Below, in pieces: positions 16,115-24,298 of a stretch of DNA of 64,000 nucleotides. This DNA comes from JACRBR01 sp964371355. GTDB taxonomy: Bacteria > Chloroflexota > Dehalococcoidia > DSTF01 > JACRBR01. The stretch is taken from NCBI GenBank assembly GCA_964371355.1, contig CAYJMG010000004.1, forward strand, positions 1 through 64,000, given 5' to 3'. Both the position numbers and the translations under genes were made by a program. Each line of letters opens with the position of its first letter. Within the stretch, counting starts at the first letter, position 1. The notes under the pieces are model-generated. The model was not told the origin of the DNA and did not search any database. It saw nothing but the letters and a program-made list of their open reading frames with translations.

Positions 16115-16664
16115 GAGCGAACCCACCGTCATCGGCGTCAGCAGCAAAGAAACCCCCGGGGTCGGCAAGATCCCGCGCGAGGCGATCACGCTCGTCGCCA
16201 ACCACGGAGTCCAGGGCGACTATCACGCCGGCCCGTACGTCCGCCACCGCTCGCGCGCGGCGAAGGACCCGCAGCAACCCAACCGCCGCCAGGTCCACCT
16301 CGTCCACAGCGAGCTGTTCGACGAGCTGGCGCCGCTGGGCATCCGCGTGACGCCCGGGGCCATGGGCGAGAACATCACCACCCGCGGCCTCGCCCTGCTC
16401 GACCTCGCGCCCGGCACGAAGCTGCACCTTGGCGAGACCGCCGTCGTCGAGGTCACCGGCTGCCGCAACCCCTGCAACCAGCTCGACGCAGTCGACGAGC
16501 GCCTCCTCGCGCAGGTCGCCATCAAGAACGGCGACGGCAGCATCATCCGCAAAGCCGGCATCATGGGCATCATCCTCGAAGGCGGCCCCGTCCGCCCCGG
16601 CGACGCAATTACGGTCGAGGAACCCCTCGGCGCAGCTGCCGGCGAGCGTTTGGAGCCGGTCTAA
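16113..16664 (+). CDS. MOSC domain protein
   Basis: A 183-residue stand-alone MOSC domain (molybdenum cofactor sulfurase C-terminal). Landmarks are the early GVQGDYHAG, RQVHLVHSELF, GAMGENITTRGL and the conserved cysteine region VTGCRNPCNQLD. These proteins are thought to carry or transfer sulfur, or detoxify N-hydroxylated compounds, in molybdenum enzymes; the partner is unknown. It starts with GTG inside a heptad repeat array, and no Shine-Dalgarno sequence is seen. The previous gene ends 90 bp upstream. 16665-16872 after it holds nothing recognisable. Confidence 0.88.
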   Translation: MSEPTVIGVSSKETPGVGKIPREAITLVANHGVQGDYHAGPYVRHRSRAAKDPQQPNRRQVHLVHSELFDELAPLGIRVTPGAMGENITTRGLALLDLAPGTKLHLGETAVVEVTGCRNPCNQLDAVDERLLAQVAIKNGDGSIIRKAGIMGIILEGGPVRPGDAITVEEPLGAAAGERLEPV

Positions 16665-16872
16665 ACCAGGCGCAAGCTATGCCGCGCAGGAAGCGAGAGC
16701 CGACCGCGGCCCAACCACGATATGCGCCAGCACTACGTTCCGCTCGCGCAACGCCAGTCGCCAGACACGTCCCGGCGACGAAGCGCCGCGCTATTTCTAC
16801 GGTGACTCGCCGGCGCCTGACGGACGATGCCCTACGCAGGGTCTGGCATTGTTATGGACGTGGCCCCACTAA

Positions 16873-17400
16873 CTACTCGCGAAGAACGGCCGCTGTCCAC
16901 TCCTTGAGCAGCCGCTTCATCTCCAACCCGGACCCTCCAGGGCTGGACACAATGAGAGAATAATCGATGCAGCCGTCACTGTAGTCTCCGGTTGTGGCGT
17001 CGGTAGTTCCGTAAAAGGTCACGAGCGTGCCCTCTATCAATTCCTCCTCCTCTGGGAAGAAGTGATCAGTTGGACCACTTCGATCGGAAGAGCCAACTGC
17101 TACGGCCTTCCGAAGGATCATGTCGTAGCTAGGCTCGCTCGCACTTGGGGTCTGGTGCACGAAGGCGACGTGAACAACACCCTCATGATCAACGTCGAAG
17201 AGAGGCACCCCATCATTGGGCGACGTTAGTCTTAGATCGCAGTTCTCGAGCGCTCTCCGCGCGCAGTCTTCACTTAGACCAATGCTCTGGTTTGCATCCG
17301 CTGTCGGACAAGGTTCATCCTTCTGGGACTGTCCGCAGGAAATGGCCAGAAGCATCACCAAGTGCGCGAGCACCATGAGTTCACGAGCGGGGGTCCTCAT
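16873..17400 (-). CDS. Predicted lipoprotein, lower-GC, unknown function
   Basis: A 175-residue protein. The start is chosen at ATG 17400 because AAGAGGAG lies 5 bp upstream. The signal peptide ends at lipobox LLAISC with Cys22. The mature part has paired Cys (EDCARRALENCDLR) and a C-terminal DGCIDYSLIVSSPGGSGLEM. No family was recognised. By eye the gene and flanks are clearly less GC-rich than the neighbours and use A/T-ending codons more, which suggests recent acquisition. It sits alone between the MOSC gene and the methyltransferase gene. 17464-17604 upstream shows nothing. Confidence 0.7.
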   Translation of the reverse strand: MRTPARELMVLAHLVMLLAISCGQSQKDEPCPTADANQSIGLSEDCARRALENCDLRLTSPNDGVPLFDVDHEGVVHVAFVHQTPSASEPSYDMILRKAVAVGSSDRSGPTDHFFPEEEELIEGTLVTFYGTTDATTGDYSDGCIDYSLIVSSPGGSGLEMKRLLKEWTAAVLRE

Positions 17401-17604
17401 AGCTCTCCTCTTGAGTATGTTGAGCATTAGAACTGTGATCCGCGATCGCCACAGGCAATACACACGCTAGCGCCACTGGGCGTTCCTGATTCTCCGGTCG
17501 ATTATGAGCCGGACACGGTCTCGCCAGTCTAGGCGAGCGCCGTCATCGAAACGCAAACGCGCCACGTGGGCCGTGCCGATCTGCCAGCGAATCGGTGGTG
17601 GATG

Positions 17605-18321
17605 TCACCGCACCCCCACATGCAACGCCACCGCCCCGCCACCCAACCGCCGATACCGCGCCTCCCGGAACCCGGCCTCCCGCAGCAGCCCTGACACCGC
17701 GTCCGCGTCCGGGAAGCCCTGCAGCGACTGCGACAGGTAGCGGTACGCCGCCCGATCGCCGCTGATCATGCCTGCGATCGGCGGCATGATGCGGTGGAAA
17801 TACAGCCCGAACGCCCACGCGAACGGGCCCGGTGGCGCCGGCGTCATATCCAGGCACACCACGCGCCCGCCCGGCCGCAGCACGCGGGCCATCTCGCGGA
17901 ACGCTGCCGGGCGGTCGGTCAGGTTCCGCAGCAGGAACCCGTTCGTTACTGCGTCGAAGCTCGCGTCCGCGAACGGCAGCCGGTGCCCGTCGGCGGCGAC
18001 CCATGCGTGCGGGTCGGCGGCTAGGCGACGCATCGCCCTAAGGCGCACAGCCGACTGCAGCATCTCGGGCGTCAGGTCGGCGCCGACGACCAGCGCCGCT
18101 CCCTGCCGCGCCAGCTCGCGCGCGAGGTCTCCGGTGCCGCTCCCCAGATCGAGGATGCGCTTGCCCGCGGGCTCCGCCGCCTGCGCCGCGGCCGCCCGCC
18201 AGCGGCCGTCCATCCCGAAGCTCATGATCCGGTTCAGCCGGTCGTAGCGCGGCACGATGCGCGCGAACATCGACTGGATCCGGCGATTGCGGTCGGCCTC
18301 TGCCTCGGGATGCTGGCTCAC
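17605..18321 (-). CDS. ubiE: UbiE/MenG-family C-methyltransferase (demethylmenaquinone methyltransferase)
   Basis: A 238-residue SAM-dependent methyltransferase. Motif I is ILDLGSGTGDLARELA, with VGADLTPEMLQSA following, and the UbiE-typical segments are SFGMDGRWR near residue 35 and NGFLLRNLTD near 127. The last step of menaquinone synthesis is the likely reaction. It starts with GTG at 18321, 55 bp after a FAD-dependent oxidoreductase in the same direction; the two may form a quinone or isoprenoid module. No other men genes are in view, so a related methyltransferase role remains possible. Confidence 0.85.
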   Translation of the reverse strand: MSQHPEAEADRNRRIQSMFARIVPRYDRLNRIMSFGMDGRWRAAAAQAAEPAGKRILDLGSGTGDLARELARQGAALVVGADLTPEMLQSAVRLRAMRRLAADPHAWVAADGHRLPFADASFDAVTNGFLLRNLTDRPAAFREMARVLRPGGRVVCLDMTPAPPGPFAWAFGLYFHRIMPPIAGMISGDRAAYRYLSQSLQGFPDADAVSGLLREAGFREARYRRLGGGAVALHVGVR

Positions 18322-18376
18322 GGCGCATTCTGCGCCGCCCCACGAGCCTGCCGCCAGTGCCGCTCGTCGCCTCTCG

Positions 18377-19663
18377 TTAGTCGAACAGCTTCGCCAACAC
18401 CGCGTCTTCGAACGCCATCGCCGGCACCTTCTCCGGCCCGATCAGCGTCGCCAGCGCCGGCAGCATCAGCGTCGGGTCCGCCGCCCGCCTCTCGTACGCC
18501 CGCTTCCGCCGCGCCTGCGCCTCCGGCCCGAACTCGTTCTCGATCAGCGACTGCACCTTGCCCGAGAACCGCAGCCGGCGGCAGCGCTCGCGTCGCTCCT
18601 CCGCGTACGCCGCGAAGATCGAGGGGTCGGACCAGTCGTCGTTCCCCAACAGCGCGTCCCGCACCTGCCGCACGTCCCGGTACGTGATGCTCAGCCCCTG
18701 CCCGATGATCGGGTCGTTGTACCCGGCCGCGTCGCCGATCAGTACGGCGCCCTGCGCGTATGGCGCCTCGACCCACCCGTCCTGGTTCGGATAGCTCGCG
18801 CACGGCCCCGCCGGCGTCCCCTTCGCAATCGCCTCGCCGTACGGCAGGCACGCAAGCCGGAAGGCGTCGAGGAACCGCTGCTGCGCGCCCTCGCCCGAGA
18901 GCCGCTGCGGCTGGTCGCTCCCGTATCCCAGGTACAACCGCGCCCGGCCCTTCCCCTGCGGGAACACCAGGTAGTGCACGTCGCCCTCCGCACCGATCGC
19001 CTGGATGTCCTCCGGGAAGCCGTCGACGTCCTCAACCAGCATGCCTGAGAAGAAGTGGTGCTGCGGATCCTGGTGCAGATCGATCCCCAGTTGCTTTCGC
19101 ACGCTCGACCCGCGACCGTCCGCCCCCACGATGATCCGGCACCGCGCCTCGTGCCATTCCGCAGCACTGCCCCTCTCCCCTTGCGGGAGAGGGGGCTGGG
19201 GGGTGTGGGCATATGCAACGCACGGCGATGGGCCTGCCGTGATGCGGAAGTCCTCGACGCCCCGCAGCAGCGTCGCGCCAGCCTTCACCGCCAGCTCGTC
19301 CAGCAGGTTGCACTGCGCCGGGTGACCGATCGTCATCGGACCGGGGATGCCCGGGAGCAGCGCGTCCATCGGCAGCGGGTTCGCCTCCGCCGTCGCCGGG
19401 TCGCTGTGGTCGCCGTAGCCGATGTGTTTCGTCAGGTGGTGCCCGCCCGCCGCAATGAACTCGCCGTACAGGCCCAGGTTCTTCAGCTCCTCCACACCCC
19501 ACAGCGCGATCCACTCGCCGCGCACCCGGTCGCGGTGCACCGTGCTCTTCTCGAGCACCAGCACCGACTTCCCCGCGCGTGCCAGCACCGTCGCCAGGGC
19601 CCCACCACCGATCCCCGCTCCGATGATCACCGCGTCGTAGGTGTTGTTCACGCTCATAGCCAC
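18377..19663 (-). CDS. FAD-dependent oxidoreductase, UbiH / geranylgeranyl-reductase-like
   Basis: A 428-residue PHBH-fold flavoprotein: Rossmann motif VIIGAGIGGGALATVLARAG (residues 13-32), middle DG motif IIVGADGRGSS and FAD-ribityl motif VLIGDAAGYNDPIIGQGLS. Such enzymes hydroxylate aromatic or quinone rings or reduce isoprenoid chains; adjacency to ubiE suggests a lipid-quinone substrate, for example a MenJ-like chain reduction, but this is inference. The start may be GTG 19663 or ATG 19657. A palindromic repeat element is inserted in frame (19170-19194), adding a Pro/Gly-rich stretch between two strands near residue 160. Confidence 0.85.
   Translation of the reverse strand: MAMSVNNTYDAVIIGAGIGGGALATVLARAGKSVLVLEKSTVHRDRVRGEWIALWGVEELKNLGLYGEFIAAGGHHLTKHIGYGDHSDPATAEANPLPMDALLPGIPGPMTIGHPAQCNLLDELAVKAGATLLRGVEDFRITAGPSPCVAYAHTPQPPLPQGERGSAAEWHEARCRIIVGADGRGSSVRKQLGIDLHQDPQHHFFSGMLVEDVDGFPEDIQAIGAEGDVHYLVFPQGKGRARLYLGYGSDQPQRLSGEGAQQRFLDAFRLACLPYGEAIAKGTPAGPCASYPNQDGWVEAPYAQGAVLIGDAAGYNDPIIGQGLSITYRDVRQVRDALLGNDDWSDPSIFAAYAEERRERCRRLRFSGKVQSLIENEFGPEAQARRKRAYERRAADPTLMLPALATLIGPEKVPAMAFEDAVLAKLFD
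19170..19194. repeat. Palindromic element inserted in frame within a coding gene
   Basis: Perfect 10-bp arms (CCCCTCTCCC / GGGAGAGGGG) with loop CTTGC, followed by GCTGGGGGGTG. The sequence matches a palindrome type common in many bacterial genomes, in which it is usually intergenic. Here it is translated as roughly HTPQPPLPQGERG within the FAD oxidoreductase. Confidence 0.75.
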
Positions 19664-19802
19664 GATTGTACTCCTCCCGGCGCAACGTCATCGATCTGTC
19701 GCGCGCGTCCGCCCGGCCCTTGTGCGACTGTTACCCGGCGAGCGTAGGCTCGTACAGCGACCGCCCATATGGCGGCATTCGGAGAGACAGGAGGTCCGGA
19801 TC

Positions 19803-20069
19803 ATGCCTGGACGACGACTCCTGCGAGGGGCATCGGCGAAGGAACAGCGGCAGTACGAGCACATCGTCGAGAGCGCGAAAGACGAAGGCCGCTACGGCAA
19901 GCGCGCGAAGGAGGTCGCCGCCCGTACGGTCATGAAGCAGCACGCCGCGGAGGGCCACGAACCTCACCGGACGGCTGCCCCGGCGCGGCCGCGCACGACG
20001 GCCCGCAAGCCCGCCACACCGGCGCGAGCGGCATCCGGGCGCAAGCCAAACACCCGCACCCGGAAGTAG
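19803..20069 (+). CDS. Small basic protein, 'plasmid stabilization'-annotated family
   Basis: An 88-residue highly basic protein. The core KEQRQYEHIVESAKDEGR followed by KEVAARTVMKQHAAEGH matches a widespread small family usually annotated, without proof, as plasmid stabilization protein. The tail is Ala/Pro/Arg/Lys-rich and probably disordered, as in nucleic-acid-binding proteins. The ATG at 19803 has AGGAGGT 8 bp upstream, a strong site; the longer frame from 19641 is rejected. It is monocistronic. DNA or RNA binding is the most that can be inferred. Confidence 0.78.
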   Translation: MPGRRLLRGASAKEQRQYEHIVESAKDEGRYGKRAKEVAARTVMKQHAAEGHEPHRTAAPARPRTTARKPATPARAASGRKPNTRTRK

Positions 20070-20093
20070 GCCCGGGCCACCTTCGCCAGCCGC

Positions 20094-20495
20094 CTAGCTC
20101 CCCGAGCTGTCGCCGTTTGACTCGATCCGAAGCTCGAGGAAGTCGGCCGCGCGCAGCACGCGAAGCACCAGCCGCACCGGCGCCGGCACCGCCCGCCGCG
20201 CCTCATCGTGCACGACGCGCGGCTCCCGCAGCCTCAGCCGCGACCCGCCGCACACCGCCACACAGCCCCCGGCCGCGATCACGTTTCGCACCCACTCCGC
20301 ACCGGGGCCGTAGGTCAGCGCCACCGTCACCACGTCGCCGCGGCCGAACACACTCACCGGCGTCCGGTACGTACGCCCCGACTTCCGCCCCACGTGCTCG
20401 ATGATCCCGAAGCCCGGCAGCCACCCGGCCACCAGCCGCCCCACGCGGTTCGTGGCAACACGGTTGAATCGCGCCAGCCCCTTCGGCAGCGGCAT
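20094..20495 (-). CDS. Deazaflavin (F420)-dependent nitroreductase family protein, Ddn-like
   Basis: A 133-residue split-barrel protein of the Ddn/DUF385 family. The signature GRKSGRTYRTPVSVF and the following GDVVTVALTYGPGAEWVRNV are the family hallmarks that contact F420 and shape the active site. Family members reduce enones, quinones or nitroaromatics with F420H2. The ATG at 20495, with GGAG 6 bp upstream, is preferred over the longer frame to 20546. This gene is the best sign in the window that the organism makes F420. Confidence 0.85.
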   Translation of the reverse strand: MPLPKGLARFNRVATNRVGRLVAGWLPGFGIIEHVGRKSGRTYRTPVSVFGRGDVVTVALTYGPGAEWVRNVIAAGGCVAVCGGSRLRLREPRVVHDEARRAVPAPVRLVLRVLRAADFLELRIESNGDSSGS

Positions 20496-20510
20496 GTGAC
20501 TCCAGTCCGG

Positions 20511-20535
20511 AAGAGGCGCCGGGCCGGCGCCTCTT
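20511..20535 (-). terminator. Terminator after the YceI-like gene
   Basis: Perfect 10-bp stem (AAGAGGCGCC / GGCGCCTCTT) with a 5-nt loop, 37 bp past the stop of the YceI-like gene and just upstream of the Ddn-like gene. The tail on the minus strand is only moderately T-rich, so efficiency is uncertain. Confidence 0.6.
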
Positions 20536-20572
20536 TCGTATCGCAAGCAGGTGTCGCCTCAGCGTGCGACAG

Positions 20573-21328
20573 CTATGTCGCCGACACCTGCGTCGCCACG
20601 ATGTCCAACTGCAACGTCACGTCGTCCTCGACCGACACGAATCCCGCGATGTCCGGTGGCGTAATGTCGAAGTCGGCGTACAGCACCGTGATCGTCGCCA
20701 GCGCCGTCATGATGTTCCCTTCGCGGCGCGCCTTCACTTCCCACGTCACTTCCTTCTCGACGCCGTGCAGGTCCAGGATCCCCGTCATCTGGAACGTGTG
20801 CTCTTCCTCCGGGGCCAGGCTCGTGTCCACACCCGACACACTCGTCACCGTGAACGTCGCCGTCGTAAACGTGCTCGTCCCCAGCGCCTCTCGCACGCGG
20901 TTGTCGCGCCGATCCTGATCCGACTTCAGGTTCGTCAACCCGACCGTCACGACCGTCGGGTTCTCCGCGTCAAGCTCCAGCCCGTCCTCGGTCAGGTAGA
21001 TGGTCCCGGCAACTTCGCTCGTCGTGCCCTGCGCCGTCGACGGCAGCCCCACGTTCGCCAGCGTCTCCCCCGCGAAGTACGACGCCGTCGACTGCTCAGG
21101 CGCGATCTCGAACGCCAGCGCACCGCCGGTCGCTGCGGGCGTCTCCCCGGACTCCGCCGTCGAGGCCGCGGACGTGGCGACGGCCGTCTTCAGATCTTCG
21201 GTGATCTCCTGCGAATTCGTCTTCGGCTTGGCGTCCTCCCGGATGAGGAACCACCAACCCGCCCCGGCCGCGACAGCGGCGATGACGAGCACGGCGAGCC
21301 CGCCCACGATGACCTTTGGCAACGACAT
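20573..21328 (-). CDS. Membrane-anchored YceI-like domain protein
   Basis: A 251-residue protein. One N-terminal hydrophobic helix (VIVGGLAVLVIAAVAAGAG, residues 6-24) anchors or exports it; a Ser/Thr/Ala linker runs to about residue 68. The rest is a YceI lipocalin-like barrel (FEIAPEQSTASYFAGETL, VGLTNLKSDQDRRDNRVR, HTFQMTGILDLHGVEKEV). YceI proteins bind isoprenoid lipids, including quinones. Monocistronic, with a terminator after it. The ligand here is unknown. Confidence 0.85.
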   Translation of the reverse strand: MSLPKVIVGGLAVLVIAAVAAGAGWWFLIREDAKPKTNSQEITEDLKTAVATSAASTAESGETPAATGGALAFEIAPEQSTASYFAGETLANVGLPSTAQGTTSEVAGTIYLTEDGLELDAENPTVVTVGLTNLKSDQDRRDNRVREALGTSTFTTATFTVTSVSGVDTSLAPEEEHTFQMTGILDLHGVEKEVTWEVKARREGNIMTALATITVLYADFDITPPDIAGFVSVEDDVTLQLDIVATQVSAT

Positions 21329-21491
21329 GGTTTTGCGTCCTCCAACAACGTGAATGCCGCGATCTCTCGCGTATGACTCCTGTGTATACGCATGGTACGG
21401 GAGGCCGCTTCGGGTAGACGCAAAACCACCTGTGAACCGGCTAAGAATCGGTTAAGAACCAACGCGCCGCCGATGACGGCCTCGGCGAAGC

Positions 21492-22862
21492 TCAGTTCAC
21501 GCACGCCACGGAGCACTCCGCCCCGTGGTGCCTCTCCGCCTCCCGGATCGCGTCTTCGACGGTCGGCGCGTACTCGAACCCCACGTGCCGCGGCACCGCC
21601 GGGTCGTCGGCCCCCGCCACGATCACCCGCGCCGCGTGCTTCAGCCGCCGCAGCGGATGCGTTGCCAGCACCGCGTGCACCGGATGAAACGCCACCCCGT
21701 TCCGGTAGCGTTCGATGTACCCCGCGTGCGTCGCGAACTCATCGCCGAACCGCCGCATGATCTCGTACGGATCGCGCGTGGCCGGCAGCACGCGCTCCCA
21801 GCAGTCCTTGTACGACGGGTGGTGCTCCATGTCCCACTGCTCCGGACACGGCGACGCCACCACCACCGTACATCCGGGCTTCCCCAGCGCCTCGATGTAA
21901 CCGCCCAGGTATCCCAACCCCGACGAGATCAGCGTCAGGATCGGGTTCAGCGTCCCGAACACCGCGTACGGGCTCCACGCCGGCAGGCCGTACACCACGA
22001 CGTCGGCCGGCTCCGACTGCGACCGCCGCGGTGGGTTCCGTGACGCCATGATCTCCAGCGCCGGCGCCCGCGTCTCGGCGACGCCGCCGGCCCACACATG
22101 CGCCATCTTCGTCGGCGAGGCCTGCACGCACTCGACTTTGTAGAATCGCTTGCCGGAGCGCGCTTCCAGGTGCTCGCCCATCTCGTTCAGCACGTCGTGC
22201 ATGCGGTTGTTCAGCACCGACATGCTCATCCCGTCCGGGTGGTGCGTGTGCCGGATTGACTTCCACGTCGAGAGCCCAACGGCGATCGACTTCCACCCAC
22301 CGCTGAAGCCCAGATGCAGCCCGGCGTTCACGTACACGCAGAGGTCCGCCTCCACGGCATGGCGGCTGATCTCGACGTCGTAGCCGTGCGCGGCCGTCGT
22401 CCCGAAGCTCACGATGTTCGCCGTGTCTTCGGCGTCGTGGCAGAACAGCCGCTCGCCGAACCGCCCTACGAGATCCGGCCCGATGATCGTCGCCAGCTCG
22501 TCCCGCGTGAACTTGCGGTGCAGCGCGTTCGCGCAGATCAGCGTCACGTTGGTCTCCGGCACGCCGGCCCCGTCGAGCTGGGCCAGCACGGCCTCGATCG
22601 CCACGCCGCGGATGGGCCCAAACGAAGTCACCGTCGGATCATCGAACGCGATCACCACCCGTGAGTCCGGCCGCACCAGCTCCCGGATCGGCGGCAATCC
22701 CAGCGGCGCATCCAGCGCTGCCCGTACCGCCGCGTCGAGATCCGCCACCGCCTGCAGACCGCCACCCGTTCCCGCGCCCCCGCTGCGCGACACCACGCGC
22801 GCCCGTGCGGGCAGCTCGACCTCGACCGTCTTCTCCGCGAACGGCAGCGTCACAGTCGTCAT
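21492..22862 (-). CDS. LarA-like nickel-pincer-nucleotide racemase family protein
   Basis: A 456-residue protein of the LarA (DUF2088) family. Core motifs: ANALHRKFTRDEL (the HR of the N domain), NAGLHLGFSGGWKSIAVGLS, where the lysine in GGWKS matches the residue that carries the nickel pincer nucleotide in LarA, and HHPSYKDCWERV in the C-terminal half. LarA racemizes lactate; homologues act on other 2-hydroxy acids. No larB, larC or larE is nearby, so cofactor supply would come from elsewhere or the protein has another role. The start is placed at ATG 22862, where homology begins. Confidence 0.82.
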   Translation of the reverse strand: MTTVTLPFAEKTVEVELPARARVVSRSGGAGTGGGLQAVADLDAAVRAALDAPLGLPPIRELVRPDSRVVIAFDDPTVTSFGPIRGVAIEAVLAQLDGAGVPETNVTLICANALHRKFTRDELATIIGPDLVGRFGERLFCHDAEDTANIVSFGTTAAHGYDVEISRHAVEADLCVYVNAGLHLGFSGGWKSIAVGLSTWKSIRHTHHPDGMSMSVLNNRMHDVLNEMGEHLEARSGKRFYKVECVQASPTKMAHVWAGGVAETRAPALEIMASRNPPRRSQSEPADVVVYGLPAWSPYAVFGTLNPILTLISSGLGYLGGYIEALGKPGCTVVVASPCPEQWDMEHHPSYKDCWERVLPATRDPYEIMRRFGDEFATHAGYIERYRNGVAFHPVHAVLATHPLRRLKHAARVIVAGADDPAVPRHVGFEYAPTVEDAIREAERHHGAECSVACVN

Positions 22863-22936
22863 GTCGCCGGTGTAGCACGCTCGAGGTCTGGATGCTAGAC
22901 GTTGGGGGTTGGAAGGCCGAGCGAGGACCCGACCCC

Positions 22937-22964
22937 GATTCCAGATTCCAGCCTCCAGCTTCCA
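22937..22964. repeat. Heptad tandem array 7
   Basis: Four units GATTCCA, GATTCCA, GCCTCCA, GCTTCCA in the divergent gap between the LarA-like gene and the PIG-L gene. Confidence 0.7.
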
Positions 22965-23026
22965 GCATGGCTCCGCTAAACTCGATCCTGTAAGCCAACA
23001 CGCCGCACTTCGAAGGAGAACTCGCA

Positions 23027-23863
23027 ATGCCACAGGGCGGCCTGCTCGCCATCTTCGCCCACCCCGACGACGAGACATTCGGCGTCGGCGCCACCATGGC
23101 CCGCTACGCCGGCAGAGGCGTCCCGGTCACCATGGTCTGCGCCACCCGCGGTGAGGTCGGCGAGATCGCGCCCGGCACCGGCGCCACGCCGGAGAACCTC
23201 ATGCTGTACCGCGAGCAGGAACTCCGCGACGCCATGGCCATCCTCGGCGTCACCGACGTCCGATTCATGGGCTTCCGCGACTCCGGCATGGCGGGCACCG
23301 AGGAAAACGAAGACCCGCGCGCCTTCATGCGTGCCCACCCCGGCGGCGTCCGCCACATGCTGGTGAAGCTCATCCGCGATTTGCAGCCGGAGATCGTCGT
23401 CACCTGGGACAAGAGCGGCGGCTACGGCCACCCCGACCACGTCGCCACGCACGAGCACGCCACCGCCGCCTTCCACGCCGCCGGCGATGCCGGCATGTAC
23501 CCGACGGCAGGCGAGCCCTGGCAGGCGAAAGCGCTCTTCTACACCTCGATCCCCGTAGAGGAGTTCATGCGGCTGGCCGCCGAACTCCGCAAGCGGGGCA
23601 TCGACTTCGGCGCGCCCGGCGGCGACGAAGGCATGGCCGAGCTTGAGCGCGTGCCCGTCAACTGCGTCATCGACGTCAGCGACCTGTACGACCGCAAGAT
23701 GGAGGCGCTGCTTTCACACCGCACGCAGATCGGCGCCGACGACCCCATCGCGAAGGCCCCTGACGACCTGCGCCGGCAGTTCTTCTCGCGTGAGTACTTC
23801 CACCGCGCACACCCGCCCCTGGCGGACGGCCACCGCCTCGACGACTTCTTCGCCGGCCTGTAG
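23027..23863 (+). CDS. PIG-L family (LmbE-like) deacetylase
   Basis: A 278-residue zinc-dependent N-deacetylase. The metal motif AHPDDE is at residues 11-16 and the third ligand region is GYGHPDHVATHEHA. Family members deacetylate N-acetylglucosaminyl compounds such as mycothiol or bacillithiol precursors, or glycan units. ATG 23027 has GAAGGAG 8 bp upstream. It is monocistronic and followed by the triple 45-bp repeat. The substrate cannot be told from context; no thiol biosynthesis partner is present. Confidence 0.9.
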   Translation: MPQGGLLAIFAHPDDETFGVGATMARYAGRGVPVTMVCATRGEVGEIAPGTGATPENLMLYREQELRDAMAILGVTDVRFMGFRDSGMAGTEENEDPRAFMRAHPGGVRHMLVKLIRDLQPEIVVTWDKSGGYGHPDHVATHEHATAAFHAAGDAGMYPTAGEPWQAKALFYTSIPVEEFMRLAAELRKRGIDFGAPGGDEGMAELERVPVNCVIDVSDLYDRKMEALLSHRTQIGADDPIAKAPDDLRRQFFSREYFHRAHPPLADGHRLDDFFAGL

Positions 23864-23865
23864 GG

Positions 23866-24000
23866 GCACGCGGCTGATTCAGTAGCGGCGGAGCTTCAGC
23901 TCCGCACCGTGCCACGCGGCTGATCAGTAGCGGCGGAGCTTCAGCTCCGCACCGTGCCACGCGGCTGATCAGTAGCGGCGGAGCTCCAGCTCCGCACCGT
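23866..24000. repeat. Three tandem copies of a 45-bp palindrome-bearing unit
   Basis: Three head-to-tail units (23866-23910, 23911-23955, 23956-24000), nearly identical; unit 1 differs at a few bases, and unit 3 has TCC for TTC in the loop. Each carries the GCGGAGC/GCTCCGC palindrome (23888, 23933, 23978) preceded by AGTAGCG, as in the 152-bp repeat. They start 3 bp after the PIG-L stop codon. Regular hairpins in the 3' end could stabilise or terminate the mRNA. Confidence 0.9.
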
Positions 24001-24073
24001 GCTGTAACACGCATTAGGCCTGAATTGCCCACCCACGCGCCGGGCGACGGGCCCGCGTCCCAGGAGCGCCGCC

Positions 24074-24298
24074 CTAGTACCAGGACGGCGCCCCTCCCGC
24101 CGGCTGCAAGAGCCCGGCGCGCCGCTCGGCCCGCCGCCATGGCATCGCCTCGAACGAGGCCCGCCGCTCGTACACGGCCACGCGCACGTGCATGCGCCCT
24201 CGTTGCGGTCCCGGCATCCCCTCAGGACTGGCGCCCGGCCCGCAGTCCGCGAGCGCAAGCATGCGTTCGACGGCCCGCTGTTTATCGAGAATCAGCAT
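24074..24298 (-). CDS. Hypothetical small protein coupled to the HTH gene
   Basis: A 74-residue frame whose ATG (24298) overlaps the last codons of the HTH gene (stop 24282-24284), as in translational coupling. The sequence is Arg- and Ala-rich (MLILDKQRAVERMLALADCG, later RVAVYERRASFEAMPWRR) with no known motif. It could be genuine or a chance frame in GC-rich DNA; the only support is the overlap and direction. Confidence 0.35.
   Translation of the reverse strand: MLILDKQRAVERMLALADCGPGASPEGMPGPQRGRMHVRVAVYERRASFEAMPWRRAERRAGLLQPAGGAPSWY

Noticed and set aside
16665..16872. Search for a tRNA or small RNA gene
   Set aside because: No cloverleaf, T-loop motif or terminator was found; likewise none elsewhere in the window.
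23866..24000. Possible CRISPR array
   Set aside because: The three units are contiguous with no variable spacers, and there are no cas genes.
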